Source: Hyphomonadaceae bacterium
Lineage (GTDB): Bacteria; Pseudomonadota; Alphaproteobacteria; Caulobacterales; Aquidulcibacteraceae
NCBI GenBank assembly: GCA_023384105.1
Contig: JAHDXR010000006.1
Span: 62,001-126,000 of the forward strand
Length of the DNA: 64,000 nucleotides
Direction of reading: 5' to 3'
Within the stretch, counting starts at the first letter, position 1. Each line of letters begins with the position of its first letter. A program made the translations under genes and the position numbers. Shown here piece by piece: positions 53,492 to 61,652 of the stretch. Under the pieces are notes generated by a model, which was not told the DNA's origin, ran no database searches, and was given only the letters and a program-made list of their open reading frames with translations.

Positions 53492-54836
53492 GACGCCTCA
53501 GAAGGATCTGAACCGAGCCATCGTGTTGCGCCCGCTCGCGAATGCGGACGAAAGCGTGCGCGATGGCGAGGCGCGGCTGCTGGAAGCTGTCGGACTGGCG
53601 CAGGCGCTGGGGCTCGAAGTTGCGAGCGCCGAGGCCGCGCCGCTCCGGCAGATTTCGCCGCGCAGCTATTTCGGTTCGGGCCGGGTCGAACGGCTGAAGC
53701 AGCAAAGCGAGGAGCTGGGCGCCGGCGTCGTCGTGGTCGACGGCGCGCTTTCGCCGGTGCAGCAGCGCAACCTGGAAACCGACATCGGCGCCAAGGTCAT
53801 CGACCGCACCGGTCTGATCCTCGAAATCTTCGGCCTCAGGGCGCGCACCAAGGAAGGCAAGCTGCAGGTCGAACTGGCGCGCCAGGGCTACGAGCGCTCG
53901 CGCCTGGTGCGCACCTGGACGCACCTGGAGCGCCAGCGCGGCGGCCTGGGCAAGACCGGCGGCCCCGGCGAAACCCAGATCGAACTCGACCGCCGCATCA
54001 TCGCCGACCGCATCATCCGGCTGAAGAAGGAGCTGGAAGACGTGCGCCGCACGCGCGGCCTGCAGCGGCGCGCGCGCACGCGTGCGGGGCTGCCGGCCGT
54101 GGTGCTGGTGGGCTATACCAACGCCGGCAAGTCGACGCTGTTCAACCGGCTGACGCGCGCGGGCGTGCTGGCCAGGGACATGCTGTTCGCGACGCTCGAT
54201 CCGACCGCGCGCCAGGTGAAGCTGCCGAGCGGGCGCGCCGTGGTCATGAGCGATACGGTGGGCTTCATCTCCGATCTGCCGCACGAACTGGTGGAGAGCT
54301 TCCGCGCCACGCTGGAGGCGGTGACGGAAGCCGATCTGCTCGTGCATGTGCGCGACATCGCCCATCCGCAGAGCGAGGAGCAGAAAGCCGACGTGCTCTC
54401 CGTGCTGGCGCAGCTGGAAAGCGACGCCGGGCAGCCGATGCCGCCGGTGCTGGAAGCCTGGAACAAGATCGATCTGCTCGACGACGCCACGCGCGCGGCG
54501 CGTCTGCGGCGCGCCGAAGCGGCGGCGGAGCGCAACGGGCAGGGCGCGCCTCCTCCCCCTGTCGCGATCTCGGCGGAGACGGGGGAGGGCATGGACGCCC
54601 TGCTCGCGGCGATCGACCGCGCGGCCTTCTCGGCGACGCGCGTCATCACCCTCACCTTGCCGCCGGACGATTCCGGGCGCGTGCGCGCGCAGATCGCGGC
54701 GGCCGGAAAAATCCTCGACGAAAGCACCGACGAGCACGGCCGCCACACGCTGCGCGCCGAGCTTCTGGTGGCGGACGCCGCGCGGTTCGCGCCGCCGGAG
54801 CCCCTGCCCGAAGAGTTGCGTCCGGCGGCGGAGTAG
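53475..54836 (+). CDS. hflX: HflX ribosome-splitting GTPase
   Basis: 453-residue GTPase that binds the 50S subunit and splits stalled or heat-damaged 70S ribosomes. N-terminal HflX domain ([40 protein letters not shown]) and a G domain with G1 [10 protein letters not shown]2 in [13 protein letters not shown]3 DTVGFI, G4 NKID and G5 AISAETGEG. The ATG lies inside hfq (17-base overlap) and has only a weak Shine-Dalgarno, so translation depends on hfq. A strong hairpin (54844-54889) follows the stop. Confidence 0.95.
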   Translation: MKPTPETPQKDLNRAIVLRPLANADESVRDGEARLLEAVGLAQALGLEVASAEAAPLRQISPRSYFGSGRVERLKQQSEELGAGVVVVDGALSPVQQRNLETDIGAKVIDRTGLILEIFGLRARTKEGKLQVELARQGYERSRLVRTWTHLERQRGGLGKTGGPGETQIELDRRIIADRIIRLKKELEDVRRTRGLQRRARTRAGLPAVVLVGYTNAGKSTLFNRLTRAGVLARDMLFATLDPTARQVKLPSGRAVVMSDTVGFISDLPHELVESFRATLEAVTEADLLVHVRDIAHPQSEEQKADVLSVLAQLESDAGQPMPPVLEAWNKIDLLDDATRAARLRRAEAAAERNGQGAPPPPVAISAETGEGMDALLAAIDRAAFSATRVITLTLPPDDSGRVRAQIAAAGKILDESTDEHGRHTLRAELLVADAARFAPPEPLPEELRPAAE

Positions 54837-54843
54837 GGCGCCG

Positions 54844-54889
54844 CTTCCCGGCTCTTCGCTCCGCTTTCGCGGGGTCTTCGGCCGGGAGG
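54844..54889. repeat. Hairpin at the hflX/Mur-ligase convergent junction
   Basis: Arms CTTCCCGGC (54844-54852) and GCCGGGAGG (54881-54889) with one G-T pair, plus an inner CTCCGC-TTTC-GCGGGG stem. Lies between two convergent stops, so it may end both transcripts, although no T tract is present; possibly another repeat family. Confidence 0.55.
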
Positions 54890-54891
54890 CG

Positions 54892-56304
54892 TCAGCGCTG
54901 CAAGCGCTCCACCAGCTCCGCCGCGAATGTGCTCAGCGTGTCGTCGCGGGCGCCCATGACGACGATGCGGTCGCCGGGTTCGGCGAGTTCGATCAGCTTG
55001 TCGCCGCAGGCGCCGCGTTCGGCGAATGCGAGCGCCTGGCGCCCGTGCGCACGGACGCCGCGCACGATGTCTTCGCTGGCGACGCTGCGGTCGACGGTGC
55101 CGCCGAAATAGACGGGGTCCGGCATGATCAGCACGTCGTCGTCGGCCATGTGTTGCGCGAAGGTGTCGATGAATTCCTGACGCATGAGCTTCAGCGGTCC
55201 GAAGCCGTGCGGCTGGAACATGATCAGCAGGCGTCCGGGAAACGCGTGCAGCGCCGCCAGCGTGGCGGCGATCTTGTCGGGGTTGTGGGCGAAATCGTCG
55301 ATGACGGTGACGCCGCCCGCCGTACCGGCGACCTCCAGTCTCCGCTTCGTGCCGGAAAAACCCTTAAGCGCTTCGGCCGCTTCCTTCAGCGAAAGCCCGT
55401 AAGCGCGCGCAGCGGACAGCGCGGCGAGCGCGTTCGAGACGTTGTGCTCGCCGGGGACGGCCAGTTCGACGCTTGCAGTGGCGGGCGCATCCTTCTCCAG
55501 CACATCGAACGAGACGCCGTCGGGGGCGAGGCGAATGGCGCTGCAGTGGAGATCGGCGAGGCCCGAGCGGAGCGAATAGGTGCGCGTGCGCACTTTCGTC
55601 TTGAGCAGCAGCGCGGCGGTTTCCTCGTTGTCGAGATTGAGCACGGCGATCTCGGCCTTGTTGACGAAACCGCTGAACAGCGCGCGCAGCTCGTCCATGC
55701 TCTTATGGTCGAGCGCGATATTGTTGACGACGGCGACGGTCGGCCGGTAGCGGGCGATCGAGCCGTCGCTCTCGTCGACCTCGGCCACGAACGCGTCGCC
55801 CTTGCCCACAAGCGCGCTGGCGAACAGCGCATCGGGCGTGACGAAATTCTTCATCACGGCGCCGTTCATCACCGTGGGGTCGCGCCCGGCCCGGTGCAGA
55901 ATCCAGGCGATCATGGCCGTGGTGGTGGACTTGCCGCTGGTGCCGGCGACGCCGATGCGCGCCGGCGCGGCGTTGAACAGCTCCGCCAGCAGCTCCGGGC
56001 GCTTCATGTCGCGCGCGCCGAGGCGCTTGGCGGCGACGACGTCGCCCACCGTGTCTTCCACGGCGGCGGAGCGCACCAGGATTTGATCGGCGCCGGTGAG
56101 GCCCGAGCCGTCCTGCGGAAAAAGCTCGATGCCCTGGGCTTTCAGATAGTCGAATTTCGCGCCGAGGCGGCCCTGGTCGAGCGAGCGGTCGGAGCCGGCG
56201 ACCGTCGCGCCCTTGCCGCGCAGGATCAACGCCAGCGGCAGCATGCCCGAGCCGCCGACGCCGCTGAAGAAATAGGATTTCGCCGAATTGCTTTGATGAC
56301 TCAT
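54892..56304 (-). CDS. Mpl/MurC-type Mur ligase
   Basis: 470-residue ATP-dependent Mur ligase. N-terminal Rossmann part [20 protein letters not shown] (MurC/Mpl-like), ATP loop [10 protein letters not shown] at residues 121-130, central [10 protein letters not shown], and C-terminal [20 protein letters not shown]. It is either MurC or, more likely because a full cell-division mur cluster is absent here and an LD-carboxypeptidase gene adjoins, the recycling ligase Mpl that attaches tripeptide to UDP-MurNAc; the sequence alone does not settle it. Divergent from the carboxypeptidase gene, 55 bases apart. Confidence 0.8.
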   Translation of the reverse strand: MSHQSNSAKSYFFSGVGGSGMLPLALILRGKGATVAGSDRSLDQGRLGAKFDYLKAQGIELFPQDGSGLTGADQILVRSAAVEDTVGDVVAAKRLGARDMKRPELLAELFNAAPARIGVAGTSGKSTTTAMIAWILHRAGRDPTVMNGAVMKNFVTPDALFASALVGKGDAFVAEVDESDGSIARYRPTVAVVNNIALDHKSMDELRALFSGFVNKAEIAVLNLDNEETAALLLKTKVRTRTYSLRSGLADLHCSAIRLAPDGVSFDVLEKDAPATASVELAVPGEHNVSNALAALSAARAYGLSLKEAAEALKGFSGTKRRLEVAGTAGGVTVIDDFAHNPDKIAATLAALHAFPGRLLIMFQPHGFGPLKLMRQEFIDTFAQHMADDDVLIMPDPVYFGGTVDRSVASEDIVRGVRAHGRQALAFAERGACGDKLIELAEPGDRIVVMGARDDTLSTFAAELVERLQR

Positions 56305-56359
56305 CGGCCCCGGTTATGACGAGAAACGCCGCTCATCGGCAAGGACGCGAACGCAGCAC

Positions 56360-57202
56360 ATGGCCCCATCGATCCGCATCGGCGTCGTCGCGCCCGGCAC
56401 GCGCATCGAGCCGGCCCTGGCCGAACGGCTCAAGGCGTTCGCGGCGGACAGCTTCCTCGACCGCGCGCCGGACATCGTTGTCCATCCGCAATGCTTCCTG
56501 AGCGCCGGGCATTTCGCCGGCGACGACGAGGCGCGGCTGAAGGCGTTCGTGGAGTACGCCAACGATCCCTCGCTCGACGCGATCTGGTTCGCGCGCGGCG
56601 GCTATGGCGCGTGCCGGATCGCGGAGGCCGCGATCGCGCAGCTGAACGAGCACGCGCGCGGAAAGACCTATCTCGGCTACAGCGACGCCGGCGTGCTGCT
56701 GGCGGGGTTGTACAAGCACCGCATCGGCGCGGTGGCGCACGGGCCGATGCCGGTGGACCTGGCGCGGGCAGGGGGCGAGGCGGCGGTCAAGCGCGCCCTC
56801 GCCTGGCTGATCGAGCGCGCGCCCGAGAGCGTCGAACTCGGCGTGATGTTCGATGCGCGCACCGCGGCCTTCAACATCATGATCCTGCAGTCGATCCTCG
56901 GCACGCCGCTCGAGCCCGACTTGAGCGGCCACGTGCTGATGCTGGAAGAGGTGGGAGAGTACCTTTATCGCATCGACCGCGCCCTCTTCCACATCACCTC
57001 ATCGCCCAACATCCGCAGCGTGAAGGGGATCAAGCTGGGGCGCGTGAGCGACGCGCCGGAAAACGACAAGCCGTTCGGCGCGACGGAGGAAGAGATCGTG
57101 CGCTATTGGTGCGCGAAGGCGGGGATCGCGTATCTCGGGCGCGCGGATATCGGGCATGACGTGGAGAATAAGGTCGTGCCGTTCGGCAAACTACAGCGTT
57201 AA
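56360..57202 (+). CDS. LD-carboxypeptidase (S66 family)
   Basis: 280-residue serine peptidase of family S66 (LdcA/MccF type), which removes D-Ala from the murein tetrapeptide in recycling. Shows IGVVAPG near the N-terminus, ARGGYGACRI (79-87), the nucleophile Ser108 in GYSDAG, Glu in MLEEVGEYLYRIDR and the C-terminal His in DIGHDVENKVVPFG. Divergent from a Mur ligase, which would use the resulting tripeptide if it is Mpl. MccF relatives hydrolyse microcin C instead. Repeat B4 begins 9 bases after the stop. Confidence 0.85.
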   Translation: MAPSIRIGVVAPGTRIEPALAERLKAFAADSFLDRAPDIVVHPQCFLSAGHFAGDDEARLKAFVEYANDPSLDAIWFARGGYGACRIAEAAIAQLNEHARGKTYLGYSDAGVLLAGLYKHRIGAVAHGPMPVDLARAGGEAAVKRALAWLIERAPESVELGVMFDARTAAFNIMILQSILGTPLEPDLSGHVLMLEEVGEYLYRIDRALFHITSSPNIRSVKGIKLGRVSDAPENDKPFGATEEEIVRYWCAKAGIAYLGRADIGHDVENKVVPFGKLQR

Positions 57203-57210
57203 ACATTTCC

Positions 57211-57315
57211 GTCATTCCTGCCGGAGGCGCGTACGCGCCGTAGAGCCGGAACCCAGGGCTACGCGCACGTCGTTTGCCCTGGGTTCCGGATCGCGCTCCG
57301 CGCGTCCGGAATGAC
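57211..57315. repeat. Repeat B, copy 4
   Basis: Outer arms GTCATTCCTGCCGGA.../...TCCGGAATGAC (57211 and 57315 ends), inner arms CCGGAACCCAGGGC (57246-57259) and GCCCTGGGTTCCGG (57276-57289) perfect. Between the LD-carboxypeptidase and mazG stops. Confidence 0.9.
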
Positions 57316-57340
57316 TGGCTAACGAGCGTTGGCGCTTGCG

Positions 57341-58183
57341 CTACTTCCGCTCCGCTCGCTTGGCCTCCAGCCACATCGCTTCCATGTCGTCCAGCGGCTG
57401 CGGGCCGGTGCGGCCTTGCTCGGCCAGCGCGCGCTCGATGTACTGGAACCGCCGCGTGAACTTGGCGTTGGCGCGGCGGAGCGCTTCTTCGGGATCGACT
57501 TTGAGTTTGCGCGCGAGGTTGGCCATGACGAACAGGATGTCGCCCATCTCTTCGGTGAGCGCTTCATGATCCTCGCGCACGCGCGCGTCGTGCAACTCGG
57601 CCAGTTCTTCTTCAAGCTTCTCCAGCACCTCGTCGGGCGTCGGCCAGTCGAAATTGATGCGCGCGGCGCGCTTGGTGAGTTTCTCGGCGCGCATGAGGGC
57701 GGGGAGGGCCATGGCGACGTCGTCCAGCAGCGACGGCGCGCCCTTGGCGGCCCGCTTCTCGGCCTTCAGCGTTTCCCAGGCGAGCGTCTGCTGCTCGGCC
57801 GTGCGGCCGTCGCCGGCTTCGCTGAACACATGCGGATGGCGCTCGATCATCTTGTCCGCGAGCGCCTGGGCGACGTCGGCGAAATCGAACGCGCCGTGCT
57901 CTTCGGCCATGCGGGCGTGGAAGGCGACCTGGAACAGGAGGTCGCCCAGCTCCTCCTTGAGCGCGGGCATGTCCGCACGCTCGATCGCGTCGGCCACCTC
58001 GTAGGCTTCTTCGATCGTGTAGGGCGCGATGGTCGCGAAAGTCTGCTCGACGTCCCACGGACAGCCGCACTGCGGGTCGCGCAGCCGAGCCATCATATCA
58101 AGCACGGCCTGCGTCGCGGCGGCGTTGCGGGCGAGGGCTTCTTTGGTATTTTTCTCTATCTTATCAGTAGCTTGGTATACCAT
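57341..58183 (-). CDS. mazG: MazG nucleoside triphosphate pyrophosphohydrolase
   Basis: 280-residue tandem MazG protein hydrolysing NTPs and dNTPs to monophosphates. First domain: RLRDPQCGCPWDVEQTF, then EEAYEVADAIE and EELGDLLFQVAFHARM (metal ligands ExxE and ExxD); second domain: EKLEEELAELHDA and EEMGDILFVMANLAR. Start uncertain: ATG 58183 begins with an AT-rich, Lys-rich stretch of about 20 residues unlike the rest of the gene; GTG near residue 27 (AVLDMMARL) would give the usual length. No good Shine-Dalgarno at either. The AT-rich patch may be the promoter. Confidence 0.9.
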   Translation of the reverse strand: MVYQATDKIEKNTKEALARNAAATQAVLDMMARLRDPQCGCPWDVEQTFATIAPYTIEEAYEVADAIERADMPALKEELGDLLFQVAFHARMAEEHGAFDFADVAQALADKMIERHPHVFSEAGDGRTAEQQTLAWETLKAEKRAAKGAPSLLDDVAMALPALMRAEKLTKRAARINFDWPTPDEVLEKLEEELAELHDARVREDHEALTEEMGDILFVMANLARKLKVDPEEALRRANAKFTRRFQYIERALAEQGRTGPQPLDDMEAMWLEAKRAERK

Positions 58184-58240
58184 ACAAATCTCGCATAAGA
58201 TAGATTATGGGAAGCGATAGATTGACCGGCGAAGCTCGAC

Positions 58241-59056
58241 TCAGATTGGGCAGTCAGCGCTCCAGCCATCGTACGCGGGTTCGACGCCCGCCGGCAGCTT
58301 TGCTTTCAGCGTCGCGTAGTCGAGGTCGATGTGCATGTTGGTGAGCACGGCGTGCGCGGGCTTGAGGCGCGCGATCCATTCGAGCGCTCGCCCGAGGTGC
58401 GCGTGCGTCGGATGCGGCGTCTCGCGCAGCGCGTCGACGATCCAGAGCGCCAGACCTTCGAGCTGGGCGAAGCTTTGCTCGGGCATGCCGACCAGATCGT
58501 TTGAATAGGCCGCCGGCCCGGCGCGGAATCCCAGCGAGCGCGAGAAGCCGTGATCCTGATCGAGCGGCAGGATCTCAAGCTTGCCGCCCGGCCCGTCGAT
58601 CACGAGCGGCACGAGCGGCGAGATATCGCCCGCGTCGCGCACGATGGCCGGATAGCCGCCCTTCGACTCGAACGCGTAGCCGAACCGGCGCATGAAGGTG
58701 CGCTTGCACGGCTCGTCCATCCACACCGGAATCTGGCGGCGCTGCTTGATGGCGTAAGCGCGCACGTCGTCGAAGCCGTTGGTCTGGTCGGCATGGTCGT
58801 GGCTGATGACGATGGCGTCGAGATGCGCGGGCTTCGCTTCAGCGAGCTGCGTGCGCAGGTCCGGCGGCGTATCGATCAGCACCGTGGTCGCCTCGTTCGC
58901 GTCGCCCGGCGCCCCGCTCCATTTCTGCAGCAGCAGCCCGCAGCGCGTGCGCCGGTTCTTCGGCTCGTTCGGATCGCACGCGCCCCAGTCGCCGGTGGCG
59001 CGCGGCACGCCGCCGGAGGAGCCGCAGCCCAGGATGGTGACGCGCAGCGTGGGCAT
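58241..59056 (-). CDS. Metallo-beta-lactamase-fold hydrolase (PhnP-like)
   Basis: 271-residue MBL-fold protein of the cyclic-phosphodiesterase type: TILGCGSSGGVPRATGDWG at the N-terminus, the metal motif SHDHADQTNGFDDVR (His-x-His-x-Asp-x-x), and DQDHG, GMPEQSFAQLEG, LTNMHIDLDY in the second half. Related to PhnP, which opens 5-phosphoribosyl 1,2-cyclic phosphate, but no phn genes are near; in alphaproteobacteria it regularly follows tatD and its substrate is unknown. A family-A hairpin lies between it and tatD. Confidence 0.85.
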   Translation of the reverse strand: MPTLRVTILGCGSSGGVPRATGDWGACDPNEPKNRRTRCGLLLQKWSGAPGDANEATTVLIDTPPDLRTQLAEAKPAHLDAIVISHDHADQTNGFDDVRAYAIKQRRQIPVWMDEPCKRTFMRRFGYAFESKGGYPAIVRDAGDISPLVPLVIDGPGGKLEILPLDQDHGFSRSLGFRAGPAAYSNDLVGMPEQSFAQLEGLALWIVDALRETPHPTHAHLGRALEWIARLKPAHAVLTNMHIDLDYATLKAKLPAGVEPAYDGWSADCPI

Positions 59057-59085
59057 TACGCGCGCCCCCCGTCAGCATGCTGGCG

Positions 59086-59106
59086 CCTCCCCCATCGAGG
59101 GGGAGG
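59086..59106. repeat. Repeat A hairpin between tatD and the MBL gene
   Basis: CCTCCCCC (59086-59093), loop ATCGA, GGGGGAGG (59099-59106), preceded by GTCAGCATGCTGGC as in the second unit of repeat A. The loop matches that of the pdhC copy. Confidence 0.75.
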
Positions 59107-59126
59107 AGGGGCGACGGCGTTGCGGT

Positions 59127-59903
59127 TCATCGAACGACCTCGGGAAAGGCGCGGAAGAAGTTGTCGGCGAGCAGGGCGCTCCCCTCCTCCTCGCCGAGGC
59201 CCCTCAGCTTCAGCAGCGCCTGCTGCACGTAGGCGACGTGATGCGGTTCGCAGCGCTGGCCGCGGAACGGCACGGGCGTGAGATACGGGCAATCGGTCTC
59301 GACGATGATGCGGTCGAGCGGCGTCTCCAGCGCGACGGCGCGGACATCGTCGGCGTTCTTGAACGTGAGGATGCCGGAGAACGAGATGTAGGCGCCGAGC
59401 GCGAGCGCGCGGCGCGCCAGTTCGGCGCCGGAGGTGTAGCAGTGCATCAGGATGCGGAGAGGGCCCTTCCCCGCCTCCTCCTCCAGCAAGTCCGCCATCG
59501 CGCCGTCGGCCTCGCGGGTGTGGATGATGAGCGTCTTGCCCAGCGTGCGCGCCGCTTCGGCGTGAGCGCGGAACACCTGCACCTGATCCTCGAACGGACT
59601 GAACTTATAGTGCTGATCCAGGCCGGTCTCGCCGACGCCGACGACTTTCGGGTGCGCGCCGAGTTCGATCAGCTTCGCCGCGGTGAGATCGAGATGATCC
59701 TTGGCATGGTGCGGGTGGGCGCCCACGCTGGCGTAGATGTCGGCGTGGGCCTCGGCGATGGCGATGACGGCGGGAAAGTTCTCGATCCTGTCGCAGATGG
59801 TGATCATGCGCGCGACGCCGGCTTCGCGCGCGCGACGGATCACGGCGTCGCGGTCGGCGTCGTAGCTCGCATGGTGCAGGTTGACGTGGCTGTCGATCAG
59901 CAT
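59127..59903 (-). CDS. tatD: TatD-family metal-dependent deoxyribonuclease
   Basis: 258-residue TIM-barrel amidohydrolase-like 3'-5' exonuclease. Shows GAHPHHAKDH, VGVGETGLDQHY, IIHTREADG, LMHCYTSGAELA and IVETDCPYLTPVPFRG. The N-terminal metal motif, usually DSHxHLD, reads DSHVNLHH, so one of the two His ligands is Asn, as partly seen in E. coli TatD (GVNL). It follows holB on the same strand after a 100-base gap with a 14-base inverted repeat; metG, often between them in relatives, is absent here. Confidence 0.93.
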   Translation of the reverse strand: MLIDSHVNLHHASYDADRDAVIRRAREAGVARMITICDRIENFPAVIAIAEAHADIYASVGAHPHHAKDHLDLTAAKLIELGAHPKVVGVGETGLDQHYKFSPFEDQVQVFRAHAEAARTLGKTLIIHTREADGAMADLLEEEAGKGPLRILMHCYTSGAELARRALALGAYISFSGILTFKNADDVRAVALETPLDRIIVETDCPYLTPVPFRGQRCEPHHVAYVQQALLKLRGLGEEEGSALLADNFFRAFPEVVR

Positions 59904-59931
59904 GGCGGCGGCTCGCGCGACTGCCGGAAGT

Positions 59932-59982
59932 CGTCATCCTGGGGCGCGCGCAGCGCGAGCTTCGCTAAGCCCCAGGATGACG
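59932..59982. repeat. Repeat C: inverted repeat between holB and tatD
   Basis: CGTCATCCTGGGGC (59932-59945) and GCCCCAGGATGACG (59969-59982), perfect 14-base arms with a 23-base loop. No T tract. Confidence 0.85.
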
Positions 59983-60003
59983 GATGACGCCGTTGCTGCG
60001 TTC

Positions 60004-61002
60004 TCATCTGCGCACCGCGACCGCGCGATCAAGCACGCCCACCGCGCGCGCGAGCGCGTGGCGCGGGTCCATGTCGAGGCCTTCGGCTTCGGCGCGCAGC
60101 GTCTCCAGAGCTGACCAGGCCTCGGCCCAGGCTTCGCCGCCCTCTTCCACGCCGACCGCGCGCGTCCATTCGCCGGCGAGTTCGAGCACGGCGGCAAGCT
60201 TCTCGAACGGTTCGCCGCCCATCTTGTCGTAGAGCGCAGCCAGCATCGCGCCGGCTTCGCCGCGCCGCAGCGCCGCCTGCGCGCTGCGGACGTCGGCGAA
60301 CCTGGCGTCGACGCCCTGTGCGGCGTAGGCGATGGCGCGGCCGGGCCGGCCCTTGGCGAGCGCGACCAGCGCGTCGTCGCCCCCGCCGAGCGCGGCGCGG
60401 ACGATTGCGTCGGGTTGCGGGCGCAGCGCGAGGCGCCGGCAGCGCGAGCGGATGGTCGGCAGGATCGCGCCGGGCGCGTGGCAGACCAGCAAGAGCACCG
60501 AGCGCGCCGGCGGCTCTTCGAGCGTTTTCAGGATCGCGTTGGCGGCGTTGCGGTTGAGATCGTCGACCGCGTCGATGATGGCGACGCGCATGCCGCCTTC
60601 GGACGGCGCCAGCGAGAAGAAATGGCCGAGCTCGCGCGCATCGTCGACGGTGATCTCGCGCCGCGGCTTGCCGCGTTCGTTGAGGCCGCGCCGCAGCACG
60701 AAGAGATCGGGATGCGAAAGCGCGCCGACGCGCCGCGCGACCGTGTCTTGCGGATCGACGTCGAGCGGACGCGGGCCGATGCGCTCGGCGCCGAGCGCGG
60801 CGCGGGCGAAGCGGTAGGCGAGCGTGGCCTTGCCCAGCCCCTTGGCGCCGGCGAGCAGCCAGGCGTGATGCATGCGCCCGCTTTGCAGCGCATCGGACAA
60901 AGCTCGCTCTTCCTGCTCGTGGCCGAAGAACGAGAACGTCTCGCGCGGATGCGGCGCGTTCGGCTCGCGATCGGTTTCGGGGGCGGCTTTTTCCGCTTTC
61001 AC
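60004..61002 (-). CDS. holB: DNA polymerase III delta' subunit
   Basis: 332-residue AAA+-fold clamp-loader subunit. P-loop-like LAGAKGLGKATLAYRFARA (residues about 51-69), VDDARELGHFFSLAPSEG, the sensor/SRC region LKTLEEPPARSVLLLV and RSRCRRLALRP. The Cys4 zinc module of E. coli delta' is not seen, the region being shortened to HPDLFVLRRG, which is usual outside gammaproteobacteria. The start is GTG 61002, 7 bases after the tmk stop; no strong Shine-Dalgarno. Part of the rlpA-dac-tmk-holB unit. Confidence 0.92.
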   Translation of the reverse strand: MKAEKAAPETDREPNAPHPRETFSFFGHEQEERALSDALQSGRMHHAWLLAGAKGLGKATLAYRFARAALGAERIGPRPLDVDPQDTVARRVGALSHPDLFVLRRGLNERGKPRREITVDDARELGHFFSLAPSEGGMRVAIIDAVDDLNRNAANAILKTLEEPPARSVLLLVCHAPGAILPTIRSRCRRLALRPQPDAIVRAALGGGDDALVALAKGRPGRAIAYAAQGVDARFADVRSAQAALRRGEAGAMLAALYDKMGGEPFEKLAAVLELAGEWTRAVGVEEGGEAWAEAWSALETLRAEAEGLDMDPRHALARAVGVLDRAVAVRR

Positions 61003-61009
61003 GACGCGA

Positions 61010-61645
61010 TCATTTCAATCGCTCCGCGACGGCGCGGGTGGCTTGCGCGAGCACCTGCTCGGCGGACTGGCTTGCATCGATGACGACGCAGCGTTGCGGC
61101 TCGCGCTGGGCGATGGCGAGGAATTCGGCGCGCACGCGGGCGTGGAAAGCGGCGTCCTTCTTCTCGAAGCGGTCCTCGCCGACATGGCGTCCTTGCGAGC
61201 GGGCGAGGCCGGCGTCGGGCGCGAAATCGAGCACGAAGGTGAGATCGGGCGCGGGCGCTTCGATCAGGACGTTGAGCGTGTCGAGCGCGGCTGGAGCGAG
61301 TCCGCCGGCCGCAACCTGGTAGGCGCGCGTGGAGTCGTAATAGCGGTCGCAGATCACCCAGGCGCCGCGCGCCAGCGCGGGCCGGATCGTGTGGGTCAGG
61401 TGATTGCGGCGCGCGGCGGCGAACAGGAGCGCTTCCTCCATCGCGTCCCAGCGCCCGGCGTCGCCTTGCACCAGGAGCGCGCGGATGGCGTCGGCGCCGG
61501 GCGCGCCGCCCGGTTCGCGCGTCACCACTGCTTCGCGGCCGCCGGCGCGCAGCGCATCGGCGAGGCCGCGCGCAAGCGTCGACTTGCCGGCGCCTTCGCC
61601 GCCTTCGAGCGTAATGAAACGGCCGGACTTCGGCGTCGGGTTCAT
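61010..61645 (-). CDS. tmk: Thymidylate kinase
   Basis: 211-residue enzyme phosphorylating dTMP to dTDP. P-loop EGGEGAGKST at residues 14-23; TREPGGAPGAD, which contains the dTMP-binding Arg-Glu-Pro-Gly; CDRYYDSTRAYQ; and a lid segment with Arg residues SQGRHVGEDRFE. Normal length. It lies 7 bases from both its upstream (dac) and downstream (holB) neighbours, so all are one operon. Confidence 0.97.
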   Translation of the reverse strand: MNPTPKSGRFITLEGGEGAGKSTLARGLADALRAGGREAVVTREPGGAPGADAIRALLVQGDAGRWDAMEEALLFAAARRNHLTHTIRPALARGAWVICDRYYDSTRAYQVAAGGLAPAALDTLNVLIEAPAPDLTFVLDFAPDAGLARSQGRHVGEDRFEKKDAAFHARVRAEFLAIAQREPQRCVVIDASQSAEQVLAQATRAVAERLK

Positions 61646-61652
61646 GCCCCTA

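Noticed and set aside
54549-54590. CCTCCTCCCCC...GGGGGAGG in hflX as another coding copy of repeat A
   Set aside because: It encodes the conserved G5 region of the GTPase (AISAETGEG), the arms are far apart, and the CTCAGTCAGC and CGACAGC parts are missing; coincidental composition is more likely.
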